Source: Spiroplasma syrphidicola EA-1
GTDB lineage: Bacteria > Bacillota_I > Bacilli_A > Mycoplasmatales > Mycoplasmataceae
DNA length: 64,000 nucleotides
Direction of reading: 5' to 3'
Assembly (NCBI RefSeq): GCF_000400955.1
Contig: NC_021284.1
Span: forward strand, 310,001-374,000
Positions 1-10,973 of the stretch are shown here, piece by piece. The notes beneath the pieces were generated by a model. The model worked only from the letters and a program-made list of their open reading frames with translations, did no database searches and had not been told where the DNA came from. How positions within the stretch are numbered: position 1 is the stretch's first letter; each line of letters begins with the position of its first letter. The translations under genes were made by a program, and so were the position numbers.

Positions 1-1
1 T

Positions 2-598
2 GTTGTTGATTTAAATAAAAATGGCGCAATTATGGTTGACCAATATATGCAAACATCTGATCCAAATATTTATGCGGTTGGGGATTGTGTTGAAGTTTAT
101 GACAACGCTAAACAAACATCAGCATATATTGCTTTAGCAACAAATGCTGTTCGAACAGGAGTAGTAGCAGCGGTTAATATTATTAAACCAGCTGGCCTAG
201 AATCACCAGGATTCCAAGGTTCAAATGCTATTAATGTTTTTGGATGGTGTTTAGCTTCAACAGGGGTTACCGAAACTGTTGCAAAAGATTTAGGGATTGA
301 TTATGACCAAATTACTTTTAGTGATAATGATCGCCCAGAGTTTATGTCATCGTATAAAAATGTAATTATTAAAATTGTTTGAGATAAAAAAACAAGAAAA
401 ATCATTGGAGCCCAAGTTGGTTCAGAAAATAATCATACTGAAGTAATGTATATGTTTTCATTAGCAATCATGAAAGGAGTAACAATTGATGAGTTACCAT
501 TAATTGATATTTTCTTTTTACCACATTTTAACAAACCATATAATTTTATTACCCTAGCTGGCCTAGAAGTTTTAGGACTAAACTATTTTAAAAAATAG
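2..598 (+). CDS. nox: NADH oxidase, C-terminal part (5' end outside window)
   Basis: C-terminal 198 residues of a flavin-dependent pyridine nucleotide-disulfide oxidoreductase of the NADH oxidase/CoA-disulfide reductase family. In mollicutes this soluble enzyme reoxidises NADH with oxygen. The visible part starts near the FAD-binding element (IYAVGDCVEV, Asp that contacts the FAD ribityl chain) and continues through the C-terminal dimerisation domain. One in-frame TGA at 380-382 encodes Trp. It sits immediately upstream of lplA and the pyruvate dehydrogenase genes, which fits a role in removing NADH made by that complex. The start, the N-terminal Rossmann motif and the redox-active Cys lie before base 1, so oxidase and CoA-disulfide reductase cannot be separated from this fragment alone. 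Confidence 0.88.
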
Positions 599-615
599 TG
601 AGTTAGGAATTAGCT

Positions 616-1605
616 ATGTTATGCTTTAAAAGCAATGATAACGATGTCTATTTTAATCTAGCATTAGATGAGTATTTATTAAAAAGTGATCTACCAACGC
701 CAATTTTGTTTTTGTGAAAAAACCATAACACTGTAATTGTAGGCAAAAATCAAAACACTTACGAAGAAGTTAATCAAAAATTGGCGAATGATGATCATGT
801 TAAAGTGGCCCGACGAGCATCTGGGGGTGGAGCAGTTTATCAAGATGATGGAAACTTATGCTTTTCAATTATTTTAGATAAAAATAGTGCGATGGCTAAA
901 AACTATCACACAATTTTGCAACCATTTATTGATGTGTTAACCAAATTAGGATTAAATGCTCAGTTTGCTGGCAAAAATGACATTGAAATTGATGGTAAAA
1001 AAATTTCAGGGAATGCGCAATTCCAGTATAAAGAACGTTTACTTCATCATGGAACCTTTTTATTTAATGTTGATTTAAGTAAAATGGGAAAATATTTAAA
1101 TGTTGATCAATCAAAGATTATCTCAAAAGGAATTAAATCAATTCCAGCCCGTGTAACAAACATTAAACCATTATTAAAACAAGATCTTTCAATCGATGAT
1201 TTCATGGATTTTATTATCCAAGAACTTATTGAACAAGGAACAGTTGTTCAAGCAATTCCAGCAGATATCATCTCAGCAGCTCATAAGTTAGCAGAGGAAA
1301 AATATCGTACTTGAGAATGGATTTATGGTAAAAACCCCAGTTTTGTCTTTCAAAACAAAATTAGGTTTGAGGGAAAAGGGACACTTGATGTAAGAATGAA
1401 TGTTGAGAATTCAATAATTCAAGAAATTAAATTTTTTGGGGACTTTTTAGGATGAGAAGGAACCGAACAATTAGAAGCAGCTTTAGTTAACTGTAAGTAT
1501 CAAATTGAAGATATTAGCAAGGTCTTAGAGCACTTTGATTTAGCAAAAATTTTTGGCGACAAATTTACACGCGCCGAAATTTTAGAAACAATCGTTCATA
1601 AATAA
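616..1605 (+). CDS. lplA: Lipoate-protein ligase A
   Basis: 329-aa cytosolic enzyme that attaches free lipoate, through lipoyl-AMP, to the lysine of lipoyl domains. The lipoate/biotin ligase signature RRASGGGAVYQDDGN is present near residue 66, and the accessory C-terminal domain typical of full LplA follows, so length agrees with the family (about 330). ATG 616 follows AGGA at 604-607. Several TGA codons (e.g. 718, 1312, 1453) read as Trp. The gene stops 17 bases before pdhA and lies directly in the pyruvate dehydrogenase operon, so its expected substrate is the single lipoyl domain of the E2 encoded at 3733. Scavenged exogenous lipoate would be the donor (inference). Confidence 0.93.
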
Positions 1606-1622
1606 GAAAGGAACAGAAAACT

Positions 1623-2726
1623 ATGTATTTTGATAAATTTGATGCATTGAAAAATGAAAAATTACAAATCATGGATAATACTGGGAAAATTCTAAAACCA
1701 GAATTAATGCCAAAAATTAGTGATGAAGATGTCTTAGCAGCTTATAAACTAATGTGTTTATCACGCCGTCAAGATGATTTTCAAAACAAAGTGCAACGTC
1801 AAGGAAGAATGTTATCATTCTTATCATCAACAGGGCAAGAAGCCACTGAAGTAGCCTATGCAATGCAAATAATTAAAGGAAAAGACTGATTTTCACCAGC
1901 ATATCGAAATAATGCCGCATGATTAACAGCCGGAATTCCAATGCGTAATATTATGTTATATTGATGTGGAAATGAAATGGGAGCAAAAACACCAGAAGGG
2001 GTTAATGTTTTACCTGTTAATATTCCCATTGCAACACAATATTCACATGCAACAGGGTTAGCTTTTGCTGAAAAATATAATAAAACTGGGGGAGTTGTTT
2101 TAACAACAACTGGTGATGGAGGTTCTTCAGAAGGAGAATTTTATGAAGCAATGAACTTTGCTAAATTGCATGAAGTTCCAGCAATTTTTATTGTGGAAAA
2201 TAATCAATTTGCGATTTCAACCCCACGAAAAAAAGCAACAAAAGCAATTAATTTTGCTGTTAAAGGAATTGCTGTTGGAATGCGTAACATTTTAGTTGAT
2301 GGAAACGATTTCTTTGCTGTTTATGGGGCTGTCCAAGAAGCAATTGCTTTAGCTCGTAAAGGGGAAGGACCATCATTAATTGAATGTGAAACATATCGAA
2401 TCGGAGCTCACTCTTCCGCTGATGATCCAAAAGTTTATCGTGATGAAGAAAATCATCAAGAACAAATTAAAAATGATCCATTAATTCGTTTAAAAGCATA
2501 TTTAATCGCAAAGAAAAAATGATCAGAACAAGAACAAACAAAACTAGATGCTGAACAAGATCAGTTTATTAAAGATGAATTTGCTTGAGTTGAAGCAAAT
2601 AATAATGTTGATTTAAAAGATATTTTTGCTTATACATATCAAGAAATGCCAGATTTTTTAGCAGAACAATATGAAGAAGCAAAAGCATTTTTTGAAGCAT
2701 ATCCAAGTAAAGGAGGACACCACTAA
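1623..2726 (+). CDS. pdhA: Pyruvate dehydrogenase E1 component, alpha subunit
   Basis: 367-aa thiamine-diphosphate-dependent E1 alpha subunit, which decarboxylates pyruvate together with PdhB. The ThDP/Mg motif is visible as GDGGSSEG at about residues 164-171, closed by the Asn pair in VENNQFAIS at 193-194. The phosphorylation-loop-like region around YRIGAHSSADDP follows. ATG 1623 is preceded by AAGGAAC. In-frame TGA codons at 1887, 1920, 1962 and 2520 encode Trp. The stop overlaps the pdhB start as TAATG, which implies translational coupling of the two E1 subunits. Confidence 0.96.
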
Positions 2727-3715
2727 TGGCAGTTTTGAATAATATTCAGGCGTTAACACATGCCTTAGATTTAGCAATGGAAAAACACCAAAATGTGATT
2801 GTTTATGGTGAAGATGCTGGATATGAAGGGGGAGTTTTCCGAGCAACAGTTGGATTACAACAAAAATATGGTGAAGAACGCTGTTTTGATGCGCCAATTG
2901 CCGAAGCAACTTTAGTTGGGACAGCAGTTGGAATGGCAATTAATGGTTTAAAACCAGTTGTGGAAATTCAATTTGAAGGATTCTCATATCCAATTATCCA
3001 ACAATTATTTACCCATGTTGCGCGTATGCGTAACCGTTCACGTGGTCGTTTTTCTTGCCCAATGGTAATTAGAATGCCAATGGGAGGAGGAATTCGTGCC
3101 TTAGAACATCACTCAGAAGCAATGGAAGCAATGTTTGCTCATAATCCTGGGTTAAAAGTTGTGATTCCTTCAACACCATTTGATACAAAAGGACTATTAT
3201 TAGCCGCTGTTGAATCACCAGATCCAGTGCTATTCTTAGAACCAACAAAAATTTATCGGGCATTTAAACAAGATATTCCTGATGAATATTATACTTTACC
3301 AATCGGGGAAGGCTATAAAGTACAAGAAGGAACTGACGTGACAATTGTGACTTATGGTGCCCAAGTTGGGGATTGTGAAAAAGCAATTGAACAATTAAAA
3401 GGAGAAGGCAAAAACGTTAGTGTTGATTTAATTGATTTACGAACAATTCAACCATGAGATCGTGAAATGGTAATTGAATCAGTTAAAAAAACTGGTCGTT
3501 TAATTGTTGTTCATGAAGCAGTTCGTTCTTTCTCAGTTGCCGCTGAAGTAATTGCAACTGTTAATGAAAAATGTTTTGAATATTTAAAAGCACCTTGTGC
3601 TCGTGTAACAGGATATGATATCATTGTGCCATTTGATCGTGGCGAACATTTCCACCAACCATCAGTTCAAAAAATTGTTGTTAAAATTAAAGAAGTGTTA
3701 GATTATCAATTCTAA
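2726..3715 (+). CDS. pdhB: Pyruvate dehydrogenase E1 component, beta subunit
   Basis: 329-aa E1 beta subunit. The transketolase pyrimidine-binding domain comes first (GEDAGYEGGVFRAT near the N-terminus, then FDAPIAEATLVGTAVGMA and RMPMGGGIRALEHHSE), followed by the transketolase C-terminal domain (TIVTYGAQVGDCEKAIEQL, DLIDLRTIQPWD). The C-terminal VPFDRGEHFHQPS matches the family end. Its ATG shares bases with the pdhA stop (TAATG) and a strong AGGAGG lies at 2711-2716, so start choice is secure. One TGA (3455-3457) is Trp. It forms the E1 heterotetramer with PdhA. Confidence 0.96.
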
Positions 3716-3732
3716 TTGGGAGGAAGAGGAAA

Positions 3733-5019
3733 ATGGTTAAATTTAAATTTGCAGATATTGGGGAAGGTCTAACGGAAGGAAAAGTTGGAGCCATCAATAT
3801 CAAAGTTGGAGATAAAGTCAAAGATGGCGATGAAATGTTTTCAGTAGAAACTGATAAAGTTAATGCCGAAATTTATTCACCATGTGATGGTATCATTACA
3901 AAAATTAATATGAAAGTTGGCGATGTCATCTATGTTGGTGATGTTGTTGTTGAAATTGATGATGGGAAAGGCGATGCGCCAGAAGCATCACCAGCCCCAG
4001 CGTCTACTCCTGCTGAACCAGTTGAAGAAGAAAAAGCGGCTGGTGTAGTTGGAGCGGTACCAATTTCAAATGCTGTTTTACCATCACGTGGTTTACCAGC
4101 AACAAATAATAACGCAGTAAATAATGAACATATTTTAGCAACACCAATTGTTAGAAAAATGGCCGCTGATATGAAAATTGATTTATCAAAAATCAAAGGA
4201 AGTGGTCCAAATGGGCGAATTATGAAAGCTGATTTATTAGCTGGACCAACCTCAGCACCTAGTGCTAGTGGGCCATCAATTGGGGGAGCACCAATTACAA
4301 TCCCTAACATTCAAGTGTCAGGAAATGTTAAACGTGAACCAATGTCATCAATTCGTAAGGCAATTGCCAAACAAATGACTTTGGCAAAAACAGTGATTGC
4401 TGAAACAACATTAATTAAAAATGTTAATGTCACAAAATTAATTGAAATTAGAGCGCAATTAAAAGGGCAAGCGGAAAAACAAGGGGTTAAATTAACTTAT
4501 ATGCCATTCTTTATGAAAGCATGTGCAATTGCCTTAAAAGAATTCCCAATTATAAATTCTTCATATGATCAACAAAGTGAAGAAATTATTTATAAAGAAT
4601 ATTACAATATTGGAATGGCAACTGATACGGCTAATGGTTTAATGGTTCCCGTTGTTAAAGGCGTTGATCAATTAAATGTCCTACAAATTGGGGCAGTAAT
4701 TAATGATTTAGCAACTCGTACCCGTGATCGTAAATTAAAAGCCGATGAAATGCGCGATGGAACTTTTACAATTAGTAACTTTGGGTCAGCGGGAGTTGAA
4801 ATTGCAACACCAGTAATTAACTTCCCAGAAGTAGCCATTTTAGGAGTTGGAACAATTGAAAAAAAACCAGTTGTTAATGCCAATAATGAAATTGAAATTA
4901 GTTCAATCTTACCATTATCATTAACAATTGATCATCGTCTAATTGATGGTGCTGATGGAGGGCGTTTCTTACAACGAGTAAGTGCGTTACTTGAATCACC
5001 AGCCTTATTACTATTATAG
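3733..5019 (+). CDS. pdhC: Dihydrolipoamide acetyltransferase, E2 of pyruvate dehydrogenase
   Basis: 428-aa E2 core enzyme that transfers the acetyl group from lipoate to CoA. Order of parts: one N-terminal lipoyl domain (residues 1-75, lipoylated Lys42 in ETDKVNAE), a Pro/Ala/Ser-rich linker (about 78-130), the peripheral subunit-binding domain (about 135-170, ATPIVRKMAADM...GSGPNGRIMKADLL), a second flexible linker, and the catalytic domain ending with the active-site HRLIDG (His401, Asp405). A strong GGGAGGAAGAGGA precedes ATG 3733. It has no TGA codons, unlike most neighbours. A single lipoyl domain is usual for Gram-positive relatives. The lipoate is probably attached by LplA at 616. Confidence 0.96.
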   Translation: MVKFKFADIGEGLTEGKVGAINIKVGDKVKDGDEMFSVETDKVNAEIYSPCDGIITKINMKVGDVIYVGDVVVEIDDGKGDAPEASPAPASTPAEPVEEEKAAGVVGAVPISNAVLPSRGLPATNNNAVNNEHILATPIVRKMAADMKIDLSKIKGSGPNGRIMKADLLAGPTSAPSASGPSIGGAPITIPNIQVSGNVKREPMSSIRKAIAKQMTLAKTVIAETTLIKNVNVTKLIEIRAQLKGQAEKQGVKLTYMPFFMKACAIALKEFPIINSSYDQQSEEIIYKEYYNIGMATDTANGLMVPVVKGVDQLNVLQIGAVINDLATRTRDRKLKADEMRDGTFTISNFGSAGVEIATPVINFPEVAILGVGTIEKKPVVNANNEIEISSILPLSLTIDHRLIDGADGGRFLQRVSALLESPALLLL

Positions 5020-5051
5020 AATCATAAAAAAATAGAGAGGTAACAAGAATT

Positions 5052-6434
5052 ATGGATAAATTTGATGTTATTGTTGTTGGTGCTGGTCCTGGTGGATATG
5101 TTTGTGCAATTAAAGCAGCCCAAGAAGGGTTGAAAACAATGATTGTCGAAAAAGAATATTACGGAGGAGTATGTCTAAACGTTGGTTGTATTCCAACAAA
5201 AGCATTATTAAAAAGCTCAAAAGTTTATGACATTATTCAGCATGCTGACACCTATGGAATTGATATTGGGGATTTAGGTAAAATTGCCCCTAATTGAGAG
5301 AAAATGCAAGATCGTAAAAGTAAAGTTGTTAATAAATTAACAAGTGGGGTTGAATTTTTATTAAAGAAAAATAAAGTCACAATTGTTAAAGGAACAGCTA
5401 AAGCGCTTGATAAAAATACAATTGAAGTTGATGGTAAAAAATATAGTTGTGACAACTTAGTTATTGCAACAGGAAGTACAAGTCGAATGCTACCATTACC
5501 TGGTTTTGAAGAAGGTTTTAAAGCTGGTTATGTTATTTCTTCAACCGAAGCTTTAAAATTACCAAAAATTCCCAAAAAACTTGCTGTTATTGGGGGTGGT
5601 GTAATTGGCGTTGAATTTGCTTGTTTATACCGTCGTTTAGGAACAGAAGTAACAATTTTACAAGGGTTAGATACAATTTTAGAAATTCTGGACAAAGATG
5701 TTCGTGATGAAATGACAAAATTATTAATCAAAAACAAAGTTAAAATTGAAACAAATGTTAAAATCAAAGAAATTAAAGATAAAGCAGTTCATTACACTAA
5801 TGATAAAGGTGAAGAAGTTGTTTTAAAAACAGATTATTGTTTAGTATCTGTTGGTCGTAAACCAATTATTAATGGTTTTGAAAATATTGGGCTAAATATT
5901 AATGAACGCCAAAGTATTGTTGTTGATGATGGTTGTCGTACTAACTTACCAGGAGTTTACGCGATTGGTGATGTTGTTGGGAAAGCAATGTTGGCCCATG
6001 TTGCCTCAGTGCAGGGGTTAATTGTTGTTGACAACATTAAAGGGCGTAATCAAAAAATTGATTATAATAAAATTCCAGCTTGTATTTATTCATATCCGGA
6101 AGTTGCCGTTGTTGGAAAAACCGAAGATGAATTAATCAAAGCAAAAATTCCCTACAAAGCCTTTAAATTCCCAATTGCCGCAAATGGAAAAGCCTTAGCG
6201 GATGGGGAAACTGATGGATTTGTTAAAATTATTTGTGAACCAAAATATGGTGAAATTTTAGGAGCTCATATGATTTGTGGAACAGCCACTGACATGATTT
6301 CTGAAATTACAACATGTATGGAAATGGAAGGAACAATTTATGATTTAGGACGGGCAATTACTCCCCATCCAACTTTATCAGAAATGATTATGGAAGCTGT
6401 CCATGGTTTAGAAGGACACGCAATTCATATTTAA
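5052..6434 (+). CDS. pdhD: Dihydrolipoamide dehydrogenase, E3 of pyruvate dehydrogenase
   Basis: 460-aa flavoprotein that reoxidises dihydrolipoamide on E2 with NAD. FAD-binding GAGPGGY is at residues 10-16, the redox disulfide is Cys41/Cys46 in GGVCLNVGC, the NAD Rossmann motif [10 protein letters not shown] lies mid-protein, the FAD motif YAIGDVVG follows, and the catalytic His439/Glu444 pair sits in the C-terminal HPTLSE. Unlike some mycoplasma E3 proteins it lacks an N-terminal lipoyl domain and starts directly with the FAD domain. One TGA (about 5295) is Trp. It is the last gene of the nox-lplA-pdhABCD unit and is followed at once by a terminator. Confidence 0.96.
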
Positions 6435-6461
6435 ATCTAACATTATGTTAGATTTTTTTCT
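6434..6461 (+). terminator. Terminator of the pdh operon
   Basis: Inverted repeat AATCTAACA (6434-6442) and TGTTAGATT (6446-6454) with a 3-base loop, followed by a T run. It begins on the last base of the pdhD stop codon. Confidence 0.85.
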
Positions 6462-6527
6462 TTTTCGGTTAATTTTTTTTCCATTTTTTGATAAATCAAG
6501 AGAATAATAATGGGAATTAAAAATATT

Positions 6528-6536
6528 TGCTATAAT
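6528..6536 (+). promoter_or_regulatory. Extended -10 promoter for the 6582 gene
   Basis: TGC TATAAT (TG at 6528-6529, -10 hexamer 6531-6536), about 45 bases upstream of ATG 6582 and downstream of the pdh terminator. No good -35 hexamer is seen at the usual spacing. Confidence 0.6.
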
Positions 6537-6581
6537 AATCTATAGATAGTAAATTTATACTAATTCAAAGGTGGGGTGCTA

Positions 6582-8672
6582 ATGGCGAAAAATAAGGGCA
6601 AAAATCGCGGAACTTGAAGTAATGTTAACAAAATAACAAAGCACGTTAGCGTTCATTCAAAACGGAAAAGTATTATTATTGCTTGTTGTGCAGCCTTATA
6701 TTTAGGGGCTTTAATCCCAATGACTTATTTAGCCGCTTGATTTTTATCAGAAGTTTTAAGTTATGGGGGAATTGAAACGGATGGAACATTACCAAATTTA
6801 GATAAGGGTGAATATTTTCAAGTTGACTTTGCCTATACACCGTTACGAGATAACCCTCTTAACCAACCAACATTTGAAAAACAAGTTATTAAAAGGGATT
6901 TAAATAATAAAACCTCTGAGCGAATCGTTGTTAAATCAACATCATTACGTTTAGAGTATGCCTATAATTATATTTTTGAAACAGCCCCTAAGGCTTATAT
7001 TAGTAAAAATTTTCTTTATAAAGATAAATATCCTGAACCAGACAAAATTGAAATTGTTAACATCTATACTAATCCCTTGCGTACGAAAACGTTAGAATTA
7101 AGTGATGTCCAAAATAATAAGTTTAATATAATTAAGAATTTATTAAATTTAGAAATTAAATATAATGGAGAATTACAATCACAATTAATTATCATGCCAA
7201 CAATGTTTGTGGGAATGGAATCATTTTTATCAAACTTTTTTGAATTTAAATTAGGTAATTCAATGCATAAAAATCTTGCTGATAATGTTATTTGAGAAAA
7301 TCAAACTAACATTGTTGGAGATCAAGCTAATGGTTTAATGGTCCCGGGGGAAAGTACTAATCCGCTAAACTTTGCTGATAAAGTATATCAAAGTTATGAA
7401 CAATATTTTGATAAGTTTTATAACGCTAATAAAGGTGAAGACAAAGAATTTGTTGGTAATTTTAATCCGTACAGTAATTTTGTTATTTCATCAGTTAACA
7501 CAAAAGATCCAGTATTTGAAAACTTACCGGTCTATTTGAATAGTTATAATTATTTGTTTGATATTGACACAGTTTTTAGTGAATCAAATAATAAAGCCAA
7601 AATATCACCCTTGGCCCAATATGCCGAAAAGAAAAAGTTAGAAAGACATACAATTAATATCAAAGAAAAATATATTGCCCAGTTATTTGTTTTTTTAAAA
7701 AATGTTATTGAAACATCAAAAAATCCAGGGTTAGCCTTGCCTGTGGAAAGTGTTCCTAATGATTGAAAAGAATGATATCAAACAATTAAACCAAAAAAAC
7801 TAGATTTAACAAAGCCTGAAGAATTTTACTTTATGTTTTTACCAGAGGGAGAAACTTTACAACATATTTTTGGAGTTGATTTAAAAAAATATATTGCTCA
7901 AATTTTAGATGGTAAAGAGCCGTTACGAGACGCAATTCTTCGCATTGGAAATGATATTTTAGCGAACCCAACTTCTACAGAAAATAAATGGCTATTTAAG
8001 TGGAATGCCTTACCATTCCAAACCCATGCGCGTTTTGAAGACAAAGATTATCAAATGTTTAAAAGAAAAATACAAGAGCAACAAGATTTAGTTCTTGATT
8101 TTGGCGGTTTAGGAACAAAACAACCAAAAGCCCAAAATTATATTACAATTAACCACCCTAATTTACATTATGTAACAAATTTAGCAACAACAACGGAAAA
8201 TACCAAATATGCTATTAATGATTTACGAAAACGTAATGAGTTATTTGTTAATTATTGAAGTAGTAATTTGTATAATAGTGCAAACCTAAACACAATTACT
8301 TTAAAGCAAAATTTTACAAGTGCAAGTGAAATTAGTAACGCGATTAAAGAACAATTAATTAATCAAACATGACAATTTGCTGTTAATTTAGATAAAGTTA
8401 CTAAACCAAAATTAGATATTTTAGCAGGAATGACAAAAGAAAATTATATATCAGCTTTTACAAGTGATTATAATATTGAGATTTTGCCTGTTAATAAAAC
8501 ACATTCAGATACTGGGAATTTTAATAATTGAGCGCAAGCTGTTATTAATCACAATGTTGATAATTATCAAGATTATACCGTATTAGATATTCGCATTACC
8601 GCACAAACAGGGCAATTACCACCAAATTTACAAATAATTACTTTCCGCTTTAATACTATTTATTCTAAATAA
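6582..8672 (+). CDS. Large membrane-anchored surface protein, unknown function
   Basis: 696-aa protein that I do not recognise. A basic N-terminus (about residues 1-29, many Lys/Arg) precedes one hydrophobic segment at about 31-55, after which the chain is polar to the end, so the positive-inside rule predicts a large extracellular domain of about 640 residues. No Cys lipobox is present. The C-terminal third contains segments (about residues 575-690) laid out like parts of the downstream lipoprotein and the 896-aa protein: helix, then beta-rich stretch. GGTGGGGTG precedes ATG 6582. At least seven TGA codons are Trp. It is transcribed from its own promoter and is the first gene of an envelope-protein block that leads to the RavA/ViaA genes. 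Adhesin, transporter subunit and complex scaffold are all possible. Confidence 0.8.
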
Positions 8673-8681
8673 ATTATCAGA

Positions 8682-8687
8682 TATAAT
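8682..8687 (+). promoter_or_regulatory. Candidate -10 box for the lipoprotein gene
   Basis: TATAAT at 8682-8687, 41 bases before ATG 8728 and just after the stop of the previous gene. No TG extension and no clear -35, so the assignment is tentative. Confidence 0.4.
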
Positions 8688-8727
8688 ATACTTATATTTT
8701 ATTATGCAATCGAAATGAGGTGAGATT

Positions 8728-10272
8728 ATGAAAAAATTATTAGGTTTTTTAACAAGTATTGTGGTAGCTGGTTCAACAGCAACAACAGTTGTGGCTTGTG
8801 GGGGCGAAGATAGCACTTCAATTACTCAAGGTAAAATTAATGCTACCACTGACTTTACTTTAACTGATCTTGTTAAAGTAAAAAATGCAGGAACCGATAT
8901 TAATCAATTAATCTTATCCACAGCGATTAGTGAAGGCCGTCTTAAAGATGATATTAATTTCAACATTTTAGATATTACCGACCAAAAAAATAATGAAGAA
9001 CCAACAGTTAATGGTCAAAAAAAGGAAGGTTATCTTGTTTTAACTTTTCGTGATGATCCATCGATTCGCTATACTGGGGTAATTACAATTCGTTTCACGA
9101 TTGTTAAAGAGGCAACTTTTGATATTAGCCAAGAGGTTAATTTAGATGCTGAATATTTTGATGTAACAGAATATCAGTATTATTCTGGTAAAGGTTTTGA
9201 TGATTTCATTTGAAAAAAAGTCGTTGAAAAAGGATTAACAAATAATGCGCCAACAGAAAAAAGCGCGTATAATTTTTCTCAACTAATGTTTCCCCCAGAA
9301 AATAGAATGGCAAAAGCAAGTTGAGTTTTAGAATATAATGGTGGGGCCGATCAACCTGGACTAAGTTATAGTGGTAAAATTACGGTTAATTTTAATTGAA
9401 TTAGATACCAAGATAATATGGCTGTTGAATTACCGGCTGTTAATTTTACTCCAGATTTACTAAAACAAACAGTTTGAGATAGCGTTCAAAGTACAATGGT
9501 TGGCGTTGAAAACTTTAAAATATCTGAGCAATACCAAAATTATGAGATTAGTTGAGAAGAAGTTAAGGAACCAGATTTTGGAGGGTCAACATCTTTTGAC
9601 ATTTTAGCAAAACCGCGCCAAGAAAATCTTAGCTTTTTACGTATTAAAGGAATAATTGATAAACATGCGATTGAAATGCCCGCAACATTTTTAGGACCAT
9701 TGGAAATTAAGGTTGTAAGGGCTGATCAAGAAAACATTGATAAAATTATTGATCAAATTTGAACTGGGGCAGTTGATTTATTAAAAAATGAAAATCTACC
9801 ACTTTTACCAGATTTTAGCATTTTTGATACAACAAATTGAAGCATGATAATTAAAGAAAATTGACCACAATTAGGATTAAGCAATGATATTAATTTAATT
9901 GGGATTAATAAGCATAATGATCCGCGTTTTAATGGGGACTTAAAAATAACAGTAAAATTAATTAATGAAGGTTTTTACCAACCAAAAATCACTTTAGACT
10001 TAGTATCTATATCACAAGCAGATAGTCAGAATCAAGAAAAAGTTCTTGATGATATTTGAAATATTTTAATTCAAAATAATCTTTGAGATGATAATGTTTC
10101 AACTGATCGCTCAAAATATGTAATTGATTATACCGAGATTGCCACAGCAATTAATCGTTCAAAACAATCTGGTAAACAGGAATATTATTCTTCAAAAATT
10201 ACCGCCGATGCTATTGATGCTGGCAAAGATGTTCAAGTTACATTAGATGGTTATCTACAAGTTATCAAATAA
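8728..10272 (+). CDS. Lipoprotein, unknown function
   Basis: 514-aa secreted lipoprotein. The signal peptide (residues 1-23, Lys-Lys at the N-terminus, hydrophobic core) ends in the lipobox VVAC, so Cys24 should be diacylated by Lgt (gene at 46580) and the mature chain held on the outer face of the membrane. The mature part looks modular: roughly 90-100-residue units made of an amphipathic helix followed by a beta-rich half. Two helices are alike, NIDKIIDQIW near 345 and NQEKVLDDIW near 435. No catalytic motif is recognised. AATGAGGTGAG lies just before ATG 8728. A perfect palindromic terminator overlaps the stop codon. Genes on both sides are also envelope proteins. Confidence 0.85.
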
Positions 10273-10300
10273 AAAATCTTATTTAAATAAGATTTTTTAT
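10271..10300 (+). terminator. Terminator of the lipoprotein gene
   Basis: Perfect 28-base palindrome 10271-10298 (left half AAAAAATCTTATTT) ending in a T run. It starts within the TAA stop of the lipoprotein gene. Confidence 0.8.
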
Positions 10301-10347
10301 TTTCTGAAATAATGGCAGATTATTTTAATGGCTATTTACCGATAAAA

Positions 10348-10356
10348 TGTTATAAT
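10348..10356 (+). promoter_or_regulatory. Extended -10 promoter for the tetraspan operon
   Basis: TGT TATAAT (10348-10356), 27 bases before ATG 10384 and downstream of the lipoprotein terminator, so it should start the unit 10384-15186. Confidence 0.6.
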
Positions 10357-10383
10357 CTACCTATAATTAAAATGAGGTAAAGT

Positions 10384-10971
10384 ATGGGAAAAAAACAAGG
10401 AGCAACAATTTCAACAATTGATTCAACACATAATCCAGCGCTAAGCAGAATGTATTTTAGCAATGGTGGTGAAATAATTGGTCGCTTTTGTATTCTTTTT
10501 TCACAGTTATTAATGTTAGGAGTAATTATAATTATTTCCGCTTCATTTGGGGCTTTAGCGGCTAGTAAATTACCAATTCCAGCTATTTTTAATGAATTTG
10601 GGATTGCTGATGGGGCTTTTCGAGCAATTACTGTTGTGATTGCCTCATGTGGAGTAATTTTCTCATTAGTATTTGTAATTCCAACATTAATTGTTCGTAA
10701 CATTAAACTAGTTAAAAGAGTTGGGATTATTTATAATACAATTGGTATATTATACAGTGTTGTTTTATTAGGTTTAAGTATTTTTTGTTATTTTTATTTA
10801 CCAGTCAAACTTAATTTACCAGGAATAATTTTAGCTGGGGGAACAGTAATTTTCGTTTTTATTGGTAGTTTATTATTATGAACATCAGCTTTACATCAAC
10901 AACATCGTTTAAATAAAGCCCTTACAACAAGTATTTTATTTAAAAATAATTTAAGTGATAAGGAGTTATAA
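10384..10971 (+). CDS. Tetraspan membrane protein, paralogue 1 of 4
   Basis: 195-aa integral membrane protein with four predicted transmembrane segments (about 35-60, 80-103, 115-137, 143-165) and cytoplasmic termini. It carries a signature shared with the proteins at 10974, 11757 and 15251. Entering helix 1 there is an aromatic, five residues, Glu30, then Gly33-Arg34, then Gln41-Leu-Leu; after helix 2 there is Pro100-x4-Arg105. The spacing is identical in all four, which I read as common ancestry. No known family is recognised. ATGAGGTAA precedes ATG 10384. It stops two bases before the next gene. TGA at 10879 is Trp. Confidence 0.82.
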
Positions 10972-10973
10972 AA

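Noticed and set aside
2658-2939. Minus-strand open frame opposite the pdhA/pdhB junction
   Set aside because: Antisense shadow of strongly supported genes; no ribosome site and no plausible protein.
10271-10298. Palindrome as an operator
   Set aside because: It overlaps a stop codon and ends in a T run, so a terminator explains it better.
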